From: Drechmeria coniospora
Lineage: Eukaryota; Ascomycota; Sordariomycetes; Hypocreales; Ophiocordycipitaceae
Reading direction: 5' to 3'
NCBI RefSeq assembly: GCF_001625195.1
Contig: NC_054390.1
Location: forward strand, 496,001 to 560,000
DNA: 64,000 nucleotides
The notes under the pieces are model-generated. The model made no database searches, was not told the origin of the DNA, and saw nothing but the letters and a program-made list of their open reading frames with translations. The position numbers and the translations under genes were made by a program. Of this stretch, positions 54,593 through 64,000 are shown piece by piece (position 1 is the first letter of the stretch; each line of letters begins with the position of its first letter).

Positions 54593-55963
54593 CTACGAGC
54601 GGCTGCCCGTCGTCGCGTCGTCGTTTCGCAGCGCCGACGTGGCGAGCATCGGAAACCGGTCCTCGGCCACCATGCGCTTGGTGGTGACGCGGTCCGGGTA
54701 GTTACGCAGGCACATGTTGGTAAAGTGGGTGCCGTAGTGGACGCCCTGCCGGGGCTCCTGGCCGCCGTCGTGGCCCGGCAGCGGCCGGATGACGGACCGG
54801 AAGTTGGGCTCGTGAAAGTAGGCAAAGGCGAAGCGCTCGCGCGTGTTGAGGCCGACCTTGTGGGGCGTCGACAGGAGCCTGTTGTTGGTCATGTACTGCA
54901 GCATGTCGCCTGCACGGGGGCAAGCGAGGGTCAGCAGGCGGAGCGCAGGCCGCGGTCCCGCCGGGACGGGCCGGGGGGGGGGGGGGGGGTGGGAGTGGGT
55001 GAGGGATCACCTACCGGGAAAGACGGTGTAGACGCCGGGCGAGGGCGGCACGTACGTCCAGCCGGGCTCGTCCTCCTTCATGCCGGCGGCGCTCTGCTGC
55101 CAGTTGGCAAAGCCGCCCCCCTGCGGAGGCCGCACGAAGAGTCCTGCGCAAAGGTCCGTCAGCGAATCAGCCCGTCGTGCGGCGTCCGTTCCTCACGCAC
55201 CTCCGACGTGGTCCTGGTTGGCAATGACGAGCAGGCCGTAGTCCGTGTGGGAGCCGATGCCGCGGCCGGCCTTGCCTTTGCCGTTGGTGCGGTGCCGCGC
55301 GGGAAAGCTGGCGTCGGTGCCCGCTCCGTCAGCCGGCGGCTTCCCTCGGTCGAGGTCGGGGGCGCGCGCGGGGGCAACTCACCGCAGCACCCTCATGTGA
55401 TGCCACCCATCCTCGGTGTAGCCCGTCAGCGACCCGGCGGGGATTTCGAGCCCGAGCTCAATCAGCTGCAGCAGCTTCTCCCCGCTCGCGCCGAGGTCGG
55501 CCATGTAGCGGTCGATGACGGCCTTCATGGTCCCGTCGGGCCAGGGGCAGGGCCCGTGGCAGGGCCAGCCGTCGGCGACGCGCCCGTCGGCGAGGCTCAG
55601 GTCCTTGGTGACGGTGAAAATCTCCGAGTAGTCGGCGATGCCGTCCGTCATCTCCTCGCCCGAGGCGACGTAGCCGGCGTAGCTCTGGCCGTCGACGCAC
55701 GCCCGCTTCTCCTTGGACGGGCGGGCGAAGAAGCGCCGGCTCGCGGCGTCGGCGCTCCTGTAGAGCTGCTTCTGCAGGGGCGTCATGGCGATTTGCAGGA
55801 TGCCGTCGCCCTGCCAGGCGTCGAGCATGGCCCGCGCCGTCGCCCTGTCGGCGGCCGAGCCCGAGACCTTGTCGGGCAGGGCGAACGTCTTGAGCCGTCC
55901 GACGGCGGCGGAGAAGCCGGGCGGCATCGTGGACTCGGGCGAGGCCGCGAGCTTGGACGCCAT
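54593..55963 (-). CDS. efe: 2-oxoglutarate-dependent ethylene/succinate-forming enzyme homologue
   Basis: Minus strand; exons 55963..55383, 55307..55201, 55143..55015 and 54909..54593 (introns 75, 57 and 105 nt), in phase, 377 aa. Non-heme Fe(II) oxygenase of the isopenicillin-N-synthase fold. Bacterial and Penicillium EFE turn 2-oxoglutarate into ethylene and CO2, with an arginine-dependent succinate-forming side reaction. Iron ligands are His 214 and Asp 216 in GIGSHTDYG and His 289 in STPHKV. Residues known to matter in Pseudomonas EFE have counterparts: Arg 298 in NTRERF (2-oxoglutarate), Arg 191 in HHMRVLRFP, Glu 104 in ASGEEMT, Tyr 217 and Arg 341 (arginine pocket). The family core begins near residue 25. 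I use the ATG at 55963 (strong context); in-frame ATGs at 55999, 56053 and 56092 would add an Arg/Ser/Ala-rich, presequence-like leader. The third intron holds a homopolymer run of about 17. Confidence 0.88.
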
Positions 55964-56477
55964 CGTCAGGCTCGGCCGTGCCGTCAGGGGAAGGGTCATG
56001 GCCGCATGGTGCGCCGAGGCCGCGGTCCGGGCCACGGTGGAGAGGCACCTCGTCATGGCGAGTCCTCCGTGGCGAGCCATGCTTGCATGCATCGTCGGTG
56101 GGAGGGGGGGAGGGACGACGCGGTCGGCACGACGCAGGCTGCGTGGGATGGCTGCCTCGAGCGGTAGCTGATGTCTATTGCCTGTTGCCCGACGCCCAAT
56201 GTCTGGTATGTCGTGTCTGGTATGCCGTCTCTGGTATGCCGTGGCGTCTGGAGCTTGGTACCCGGTATCCGGTTCGAACGATGCTCCACTGATGGTTTCG
56301 AGGAGGGGCGACGATGCTGAGCCTCCCGACTCTCGTGCGAGGCCGGGGAGGTCGTCGGATGATATACTCGGCCATCTCTCGGCAGCGAGGCCGATGGCTG
56401 CTCGTCGGGACTCGTCTGCGTGCTCGTCGTCGTGCTCGGTGCTCACCGACGAACCTGAGCATGAACCATGACGGCCC

Positions 56478-56550
56478 AGGGCCGGACCCTGGCCCTGGCC
56501 CTGGCCCAAACCCCGGCCCTGGTCCTGGTCCTGGCCCGACCCCGTCCTGC
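56478..56550. repeat. GGCCCT/GGTCCT 6-bp tandem repeat
   Basis: About eleven hexamer units (CCTGGC/CCTGGT) upstream of the efe gene. They give Gly/Gln or Pro/Gly translations in the extended efe frame, which is one reason for rejecting that long N-terminal extension. Confidence 0.8.
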
Positions 56551-57169
56551 CTGCTGCCCCTGCCCAGGCTTGGCCAGCCTCCAGCCTTGCCGATGGCCGT
56601 CGACCAAGACGTTGCCGTTGTCGATGCGGGGTAGCATGACGCACCGTGAGACGTGCCGTGAGACGTACCGCGAGACGTACCGTGATGTGTGCTGCGATGC
56701 GTAGGATGGGACATGTGCTGCCGGTGGCATCGTCGAGGTGCGTCCGCCTCTTCTCATGGTGCGTGATGCTCGTTCTTCAGCGTTCCCCGCTGCTCGAACG
56801 GTGTGTCGAGCGATGAAGCCAGCCATGGGGAGCCATCGAGCCATCGAGCCATCGAGCCACCAGAGTCGAACCCTGCAGGCAGGCGCCCTGGCGCTGCTAT
56901 CGCCCCTTCCTTGAGGTATTAACAGTGCGCATCAGCTCTCACAAACGGTCATGAAACAAACGACAGGCCCGCGAGGAGGCAAGCCTCTGCTGTGTCGAAC
57001 GGTCTCGATTATCTCGATCGCATGCTGCGGCGCGACAGATTGCAAATTGCCATCGGCAAGGCCGCTGATTCATCTCATCGCGTCATCGTCCGATGGAGGG
57101 AGACGAGGGAGACGAGGGAGACGCCGGACGGGACCCTGACCCGCGCCTCCGATGTGCTGCACAGTATAC

Positions 57170-58470
57170 CTAGCGTACCGCACAGTACAGCTACTGTACT
57201 GAAGGGGCATTATTGTATTGCATGTGCGTGTACGGGCCACTGTGAGAGTACGGACCGATGAGTGTACGGACCACTGCGAGCACTTGGACGTGCATGTGCA
57301 TGTAATAATACCAATAGTTGCATGTCGATGGACTGCTGTTGTATGTCGATAGACTGCCGTTGTATGTCGATGGACTGCTGTTGTATGTCGATGGACTGCT
57401 GTTGTATGTCAATGCACTGCCGTTGTATGTCGATGCGCTGCTGTTGTATGTCGATGCACTGCTGGACAGGTACACACAGTATACCTACTATACCATACAG
57501 TGCACCTACTATTCCATACAGTGCACCTACTATACCATACAGTGCACCTACTGTACTCTGGTGTTTGGCACGCTATTGCATGTGAGTGTACGGAGCACTG
57601 TGGGTGTGCAGACTGATGCGAGTACTTGGACGTACTTGAGGCAGTAGATGCAGTAGCTCCACAGGCGCACACAGTATACCCAGGTCGTGCACCGCACAGT
57701 GCACATGTACTTGTCATGAAGGGGCTTGGGCCATTATTGCATGTGAGTGCCCATGTGAGTGCCCATGTGAGTGCCATGTACTCCGTACGGAGCACTGTGA
57801 GTGTACTGAGCACTCTGACTGCGCGGAGCACGGTGCGAGTGGAACAAACATGCACATCTAGATGCGCTACTGCACAGGCACAGCCTACTGTGTACTATAC
57901 TGTAGTGTAAGACAATGCCAGGCTAGGTACTAGGTACGGACTGCCCATCACCTCCAGTAACACAGAATAGCTTCCTCCGCATGTACCAGTACTGCACGAG
58001 CCACGGCATGCAGTGGCGCGGTTATAGGTACAGGTACCTGTTGCACCATGCGCACCATTCTACTGACGTGTAATAATACATGCGTCCGCAGCATGGAGGG
58101 CAGACCACTGGTAGATCCATGTACAGGTACCAAGGTATCGCGGTATCGCAGTGACGCGTACTTGTGCTCCGTGCTCGACGCCTGTGACGCTGCACCGACC
58201 GACGCTGCAGGTACCGGTACCGTGGGGGCACCTGTATGCACCTGCTCGTACCTACATTGGGTGGCCGTGTACATGGGAAGCAGGTACTCCGTACATGATC
58301 CGTTCAAGTATTCCGCCGCAGTCCTCCGCACCTCCGCCCTGCGTCCTGCGTACCTCGACACCTGCCGCCCAAGTATCGTCGTGCAGACCTCCGACCTGGA
58401 TTCCGTACGTCCCTGTACTTGCGTGTACTCTGTCGTACCGGATACCGACTCATACCGTCCCCGATCCACA
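57170..58470. repeat. GTAC-rich island
   Basis: AT-richer DNA with CAGTACAG, GTGTACGGA and TACTCCGTAC words and embedded 21-bp tandem arrays. No coding signal. Confidence 0.6.
57320..57551. repeat. Two adjacent 21-bp tandem arrays
   Basis: 57320..57465: about seven units of TGTATGTCGATGGACTGCTGT. 57483..57551: about three units of TACTATACCATACAGTGCACC. The units are unrelated but share the same length. Confidence 0.85.
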
Positions 58471-58782
58471 TGCAAGCGAAAAGAGGCGCATTGTGGCAAC
58501 AAGGGCGGTGAGACAGCCTCCTCCCGTCCGTGGTGGCTGGACGGATCCTTGGCTGGCACTGCCAACCTCGCTCCCTCACCGACACCGACATCGTCATATC
58601 GGCACCGCACGCAAGCAGCACGCCGGGGGCGGCAAAGGGTCTTCAACCAACGACTCCATAAGCAAATTTGCGTCCGGAAGAGCCCGCCATGCACTGCGAC
58701 GTCGTGAGACGGCCGGCCGGCCTCGTCGCCTGGGCTTCATCATTCGCCACGGCGGCCTGCAAACTCTGCCGTCAATCTCGTC

Positions 58783-58968
58783 GGCCTCCTCCTCGCTCTC
58801 GTTCGACGGCCTCCTCCTCGCTCTCGTTCGACGGCTTCCTCCTCGCTCTCTTTCGACGGCCTCCTCCTCGCTCTCTTTCGATGGCCTCCTCGCTCTCTTT
58901 CGACGGCCTCCTCCTCGCTCTCTTTCGACGGCCTCCTCCTCGCTCACGTTCGACGGCCCTCACGATGG
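58783..58968. repeat. 25-bp tandem repeat (CTCGCTCTCTTTCGACGGCC)
   Basis: About seven copies with T/G variation in TTTCG/GTTCG. All minus and plus frames repeat with a 25-residue period, so open frames here are artefacts. Confidence 0.85.
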
Positions 58969-60597
58969 CTGTTTTTCATCCATCGCATCTTACTCGTCCA
59001 ACTCTTTCCATCCCTCATCTGCAGGGCCCCATCTCCATGCATGTGATATGCAGGGTTTTCGGTGACCTGTCTCATCCTACCGCCTCGGCCCTCTCGGCAT
59101 CAGCAACCTCGCCTTGGCTCGTCGATGCCTCCCCAGCACGGCTCCCGCACACCTACACTTTCAAGGACCGGTACATGCCTGCTTCCCATCGACGCGGTGC
59201 CTACGCTTCGCTAGACCCGCTTCTATCCATCCTTTTCAATGCGCAATTTGTTTCGTTTCGTGGCTTGCATCGAGCCCGCAGCTCCGACTGACGATACCAA
59301 CAGACTATGGAGCACGCTGCAATGAATCCGTCAGCCACCACGTCCCACGAGCCGTGAATATTCATCGTCGTTGACCACGTGTTGCCGTTGCCATTGCCGG
59401 CCTCTGCCACCCTTCACTCGGCCGACGTCGATCGAGGGCCATCCAAGACAGGGTCGACGAGGCGTCCGTCTGGCCCGCCATCGAGATGCCTCCTGGGCGC
59501 TACGTGCATCCCGACGGCGCCGGAGTAGCTGTTGGGCGGAGGGGACGGAAACCGCCTCCTCGTCGTCCGACACCTGCTTGGTCTTGGCTCCGAGAGACGT
59601 GGCCGCAACGAGGGCGCACGGCTTGTACGAGGCCATCCAAGCGGTGTCGCCCGTCCTGTTCATCGCCTCATGGTCGTCTTGGCTTGGAAACGACGGCCGG
59701 CTTGCTAGTCTACGCGTAAGCCTCGAGCCCTGCGGCCACTTCTCTACACCTCGTTCGGGGGCCTTGTTTCGAGACGTCGCCATCATCCGACCGTGGCCGA
59801 CGAGGCGCCGTTGACCGGAGGACCCTGCCGGCCATCCCCTGGCGGACGTTCCGGCTCGACGGTCGGTCAAAGGGGATTCCAACCTCCCTCGCAACTGTGG
59901 GGGCGGGGGTGCTGCTGGGACGAGCTATCAAGGACGTGCGCTTCGCATGGTACGATGGCATGCATGCGTCGTCCTCTGCACGGTAGGCACCTCTCTACCT
60001 GGATGGATGTGCTCGTATTCCGAGCCTATGCTATTGTCGAACCCCTGGCGCCTTCAACGTCAGCCGACCATCCTCGCGGGAGCCCGTCTTCGCCGGATGC
60101 TGGGCTATGGCAAGCCATCGCATCACACCACACCACTTGATCCACTCGGCCGTATGCACTCACACCTATAGTGTTTTTCCTCGACCTCTCTTTGCAAACG
60201 CAACTCTGCAGACGCAGCTCGATTTTTTTTTCTTCGCCACGGCCATCATGTAGCCGCGTCCGGCCAACCCGCACGGCGCGGTACCCTCGAGGCCTTGGGT
60301 GCGAGAGCTCCCTTGTCCGTCCGAATCTCAAGGGATGACTGCAGCCGGTTTTCACTCGGGTACCCTGGGCGCCTTTGGTACGTTGCCGTTGAACATACGC
60401 CTCTACCACTACTCGTATGGGCTGCCTTGGGTCTGGTTCACGTATCAGGGGCGGAAGAGGTAACGGTGATTGTCCAGTCGACAACGATTTTGCGCATCTA
60501 TTTTCCTTGTGATACATTTCGTCAAAGTCCCAGTCATTCATTGACGCCCATCCGAATGTTGAATTCACAAGCTAACCGTCCCGTTCCTCGCAGATTC

Positions 60598-61324
60598 CTA
60601 CATCTGGCGACAGTTGGAGCGGCCTCGGTCAAGGTGGCGACCCTGCATGGCGTCGAGTTAGTCGCCTCATCATCATCATCATCATGCCGGCGGCGGCGAC
60701 GGGGAAAGAAAGTAAGAGAGCACGTACGACTTGGATGCCTCCGTCGCAGCAGAACATGCCACCTCGGCAGCTTCGCTGGAGGTTCTCTCCGAGAATGCCG
60801 CCAATCAGGTTGCCGATGCCCTGGCCGATGCCGCCGAGGTTCGTGCCGAGGACGTTGAAGCCGGCGTCGCAGCAGTACGACTGTCGGCTGCACTGATATC
60901 CGTAGCCACCGTTGCCCCCGCGGTAACCCCCTCGGTATCCGTCGCCCCGGTGGCCGCCGTAGCCGGGGCGGTATCTGTCGTAGCCTCGGTGGCCGTCGTA
61001 TCCTCCCCTGTATCTGTCGTTGCCCCTGTGGCCGTTGTAGCCGCCCCTGTACCTGTCGTTGCCCCTGTGGCCGTCGTAGCCGCCCCTATATCTGTCGTTG
61101 CCCCGGTAAGGACCGTTGTTGCCCCGGTTGGGACCGTTGTGGCCTCGGCCGAGATCTCGCGTTTCGATCTGGTTCTCCTCGCTCTCCGGCACGACGGCAA
61201 TGGTCGCCGGAGTCTTGTCCTCGGTGGCCGCGGCCAGGGCAGCGGGTGCCGGAGTCTTGTCCTCGGTGGCCGTGGCCAGGGCCGTGGCGGCGAGAGCCAG
61301 GGTGTAAATGAGGGAGAACTTCAT
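60598..61324 (-). CDS. Secreted hydrophobin-like Gly/Tyr/Arg-rich protein
   Basis: Minus strand; exons 61324..60728 and 60642..60598 (85-nt intron, GTACGT...CTAACT...GCAG, phase 0), 213 aa. Residues 1-18 are a signal peptide (KFSLIYTLALAATALATA). Two copies of ATEDKTPA follow, then a tract of about 80 residues built of GHRGNDRYRGGYD-type repeats. The C-terminal domain reads C-x5-CC-x33-C-x5-CC-x16-C, the hydrophobin layout with one cysteine (the fourth) absent; between the CC pairs it is Gly/Leu/Ile-rich (NLGGIGQGIGNLIGGILG). The last Cys is supplied only by the second exon. The protein is longer than typical hydrophobins because of the repeat tract. A surface-coating role is likely but unproven. 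Confidence 0.82.
60935..61150 (-). repeat. Coding repeat for GHRGNDRYRGGYD-type units
   Basis: Tandem repeats of about 39 bp with several smaller GGNRG/GNDRYRG variants inside the hydrophobin-like gene; nucleotide identity is high, indicating recent expansion. Confidence 0.75.
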
Positions 61325-61435
61325 GGTGATTGTGGATGTGGATGTGGAAAGCACAGTGGTCAGAAAGGAGTGTGTTTGACAGTTGGAACTGGTTGAGAAG
61401 GATGAGGAGAGTCGATCCGATGCGTTGAACGGCTT

Positions 61436-61443
61436 CTTATATA
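61436..61443 (-). promoter_or_regulatory. TATA box of the hydrophobin-like gene
   Basis: TATATAAG on the minus strand, 112 bp upstream of the start codon, consistent with strong developmentally regulated transcription. Confidence 0.6.
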
Positions 61444-63639
61444 CATCGTCTGAACTTCAACCGAGCCGGACGAGACGAGCATTTCGTCCCATCCGGTCCG
61501 ATGCATGCCTATTCTCGGCCGAGCAGAATACCGGCAAGATCAGCTTTTCCGGTGGAAGAGCTCGGTGGTTTGCTTCTTGCGAGACAATGCTCATGCAGTT
61601 GCAGCCCAAAACCGAACCTCTCGGCGGAATTGTTCACGACATGGCACTCTCCGTGTTTCCAACCGACGGCACACGAGCAGGCCAACGGACGAGACGAACC
61701 AATGAATCTCATCTTGCGACTGACGTTTGGCAGCAATGTCGTGCCGTCATTGCTGATCGGCGGGCCGCCCGTCTCCCCCGTCGCCGACGGGACGGCCGGT
61801 GCGCTTGGACGACCCCTGGTTTGAACTGGGCACGACAACAGGCCGAAGGCTCAAGGTCACGGCAACAGGCCGAAGGCTCAAGGCTCGAAGGCTCAAGGCT
61901 AATTCTGCACGCCTGTCATGACTCATGGGTAAACCATGCAACTTTCGACAGAGAACTGAATAATGAACGCAAAAAACAGAATAAACTAGCGAGTCGTTGG
62001 GCGGGCCAAGGGGAGCCGGAGTCGGGTATCAGCCTCCCGCCGGGCTACGAGCTGAGACATCAACCTGGTCGTGCCATCACTTTGCGACCCTGCCCGCGGC
62101 CGAGGCATGCTTTTGGCGGAAAATTCATCAAGGATATCTACAGAAGGGAGGCTGGACAAGACGGGCGAGGACGGGAACCGCAGACGACACAACCGCGTAT
62201 CCACATTTCAGGGGTGCAATGACGCCGCGGCACTTGATCGAACGAGAAAAAGAACTTTGCAGGACATGTTTTGCGCGCCACAACTTGTGCAAAATCCCTC
62301 GCCGTCGTTGGGGCGAGTCATCACAGTGCTAAATTATTATTCACGTGCCTCGTTGCGGATGCCACCGCTGCCGCTCCGAAACTCTGCTTCGACGGCACAT
62401 GTTCTTGCACTCTTGTTTGCAAGGATCACGGTATGATCGGGGCACAGCCAACGGCAGCACATCATCTGGAGTGTCGGTGTGATTTAGTGTTCATCCTGCC
62501 GCCCGCGGGCCGGAAGGGAAGGACTCGAGGGATATGTTGTCCATCATGGAGTTGATCAACCTAGGATGAAGCGGTCAAGTTGAACTCCTGTTGTTTCCTC
62601 GAGGCAAGGATTGGAAGTGTATCGGAGGGACAATAAGTTTACGAGTCTCGCCCGCCTTGGATGCAAGACGACAATAACTTGCTTGGCGCTACGCGAGGCC
62701 AAGACGACAACCCAGCATGAACCCTGGACAGCCAGCCAAAGGACCTTTCACGTTGAGCTTCACTCTGCAGTACGACGTCTCCAAGATCTCTACGGAGAGT
62801 TGTGCATGTACTGTACTGTACAGCAAAGATTCTGGAGGACGGCAACCGCTGTCCCTGGTTGCACCAGTGGCTTGGCAGCGCGATGGTCTTGCTTCTACGG
62901 AGTAGAGCATGCGTCCAGAAGCAATGCAAAGGAAATTAAGCTCGCTGGCGTATGCGACGCAGAAGGACGAGGTCGCCTTGGTGCTACGTGCAAAGTTTCA
63001 TGCCCAGAAAATCCAGAGGCTACCTACTGCAGGGGAAGAAACGAAGAAAAGAGAGGCATCATGCCGAGGCTAGGGGGTTCAAACACTGCCGACCGCTTAT
63101 CAGGGCTGATATAGGGGCGAGGGAGGGATGGATCATCGGCCCGCACAACTCGTAGTGGCAATTGAGCCGCGTTGGGGTCGGGATGCTTTGGGCCCGGGAT
63201 GCTTTGGGCCACGGCAGCAAGAAACAGGGGTTTCATCCGATGGGCGCCTCGGCGACAACGTTGGGACGATGCCAGGACTGGTATTTTTCGTCGCTGCAAA
63301 TTTGTACATGCCGCCCTGGGCAAGGGGTGAGAAAGGTCAACGACGATGGCTTCGTTGGAGAGGCATACCGGCAGAACAGAACAATCTCTTGGCCCGACGG
63401 ATCGAACGTTGATCCACTGCACGAATAGCCAGCCATACGCAGACCGAGTACTGTAATTAGATGCACTTGTACGGAGATCAAGTCCTCGTATTACGGCGGA
63501 CGAACAATTGCCCCCTCCGTACTTTTGTCACGGCGGTGGCACCCCTGTCCGTCCGTCAGGACTACGGTTGTCAGTTGCATCATTGGCTTCTGCCTTTTGC
63601 CAAGGCTGCCCCTGGGATGCGGCTCTCACAATCCACAAC

Positions 63640-63935
63640 TCTACCTGCAATAGCTGGTTGAACAGGCTATAGTTCACCTACAGTACACCTACACCTAGTT
63701 GGTTGAACAGGCTATAGTTCACCTACACCTACACCTACTTACACCAACATCTACACCTACATCTACACCTACATCTACGGGACCATTCATCACAACCAGC
63801 CTGAGATGGCCCTCGTCCAGAGCGTGAAGCCGCAATAAAACGGAAATTCAGTGCGTAAATCCGTCGTAAATCCATCGTAAATCCATCCGTAAATCCATCC
63901 GTAAATCCATTCGTAAATACATCCGTACCTTGCCG
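63640..63935. repeat. CACCTACA and CGTAAATCCATC repeats near window end
   Basis: A duplicated TTGGTTGAACAGGCTATAGT segment (63653 and 63701) with ACACCTAC units to about 63775, then about six 12-13-bp units of CGTAAATCCATC (63865..63935). The ACACCTAC runs are not a telomeric TTAGGG repeat. Confidence 0.8.
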
Positions 63936-64000
63936 TTCCCTGCCCCCCCGAGACGAACGATGGCCCCTCGAGTCTTGATACACCGACCTGGAATACGGTC

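Larger units (their letters stand above)
55964..60597. other. 4.6-kb gene-poor region upstream of efe
   Basis: efe promoter side with GGCCCT repeats (56480..56550) and GTGAGACGTACC repeats (56640..56690), a GTAC island (57170..58470) with 21-bp arrays, a 25-bp array (58783..58968), and 59.0-60.6 kb without recognisable features. The frames here have no domains. Confidence 0.55.
61325..64000. other. Intergenic to window end
   Basis: Promoter of the hydrophobin-like gene (TATA at 61436..61443), an AACAGGCCGAAGGCTCAAGG repeat (61835..61900), then about 1.8 kb without supported genes, and short-period repeats near the right end. Confidence 0.5.

Noticed and set aside
54452..56167. Plus-strand open frame of over 500 codons
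   Set aside because: Antisense of the ethylene-forming enzyme gene, with no domain; the minus strand has a complete spliced model.
57320..57551. CRISPR-like array of 21-bp repeats
   Set aside because: Units are head to tail without spacers and no cas genes exist; ordinary eukaryotic minisatellite.
61383..62222. Plus-strand open frame of 279 codons
   Set aside because: Covers the promoter of the hydrophobin-like gene and a short tandem repeat; no domain.
63865..63935. Telomeric or subtelomeric repeat at the window edge
   Set aside because: Units are CGTAAATCCATC, not TTAGGG, and continue into unique sequence.

Overview
The window looks like nuclear DNA of a filamentous ascomycete (Pezizomycotina; Sordariomycetes, probably Hypocreales, is an inference). 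The support is GC-rich coding sequence, introns of about 50-160 nt with GT...CTGAC/CTAAC...AG signals, and typical fungal genes (LYS9, SEC11, Put1, a CYP52-type P450, a GH5 endoglucanase). About 20 protein genes and one tRNA are separated by long intergenic stretches full of minisatellites and by AT-richer islands saturated with GTAC and TACGGAGTA/TACTCCGTA words. There is no bacterial-style operon, CRISPR array or rRNA.

Layout. 0.2-3.5 kb (+): proline dehydrogenase, then a DapA-family aldolase resembling 4-hydroxy-2-oxoglutarate aldolase; together they could handle proline/hydroxyproline catabolism. 7.5-8.7 kb (+): a secreted protein of seven tandem cysteine-rich modules. 9.8-10.6 kb (+): a DUF1349 (Ree1-like) protein. 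11.6-14.8 kb (-): a BTB/POZ protein and a six-span membrane protein. 16.7-19.9 kb (+): signal peptidase SEC11 and a glutamine-rich membrane protein. 20-23.3 kb: an AT-rich tract with a Ty3/gypsy chromodomain relic, a small secreted cysteine protein (-) and hairpin elements. 23.5-25.7 kb (+): LYS9 in 14 exons. 27.4-29.3 kb (+): a CCCH zinc-finger protein with a possible NYN-like domain. 30.5-31.6 kb (+): an SDR oxidoreductase. 32-34.7 kb (-): a kinesin. 34.7-40.3 kb: satellites. 40.3-42.2 kb (+): an acidic nuclear-type protein. 42.8-44.6 kb (-): a P450. 46.65 kb: tRNA-Arg(CCG). 47.7-50.4 kb (-): an unrecognised multi-exon gene with a tandemly duplicated repeat. 50.9-52.5 kb (-): a GH5 endoglucanase with a GPI-type tail. 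54.6-56 kb (-): a 2-oxoglutarate-dependent ethylene-forming enzyme homologue. 60.6-61.3 kb (-): a hydrophobin-like Gly/Tyr/Arg-rich secreted protein.

The genes do not form one obvious pathway cluster. Four products are predicted to be secreted or surface-attached (the cysteine-module protein, the GPI-type cysteine protein, the GH5 enzyme and the hydrophobin-like protein), and the ethylene-forming enzyme could make a diffusible signal. Gene models were spliced by hand; phase was checked at every junction given, but no search or expression data were available.
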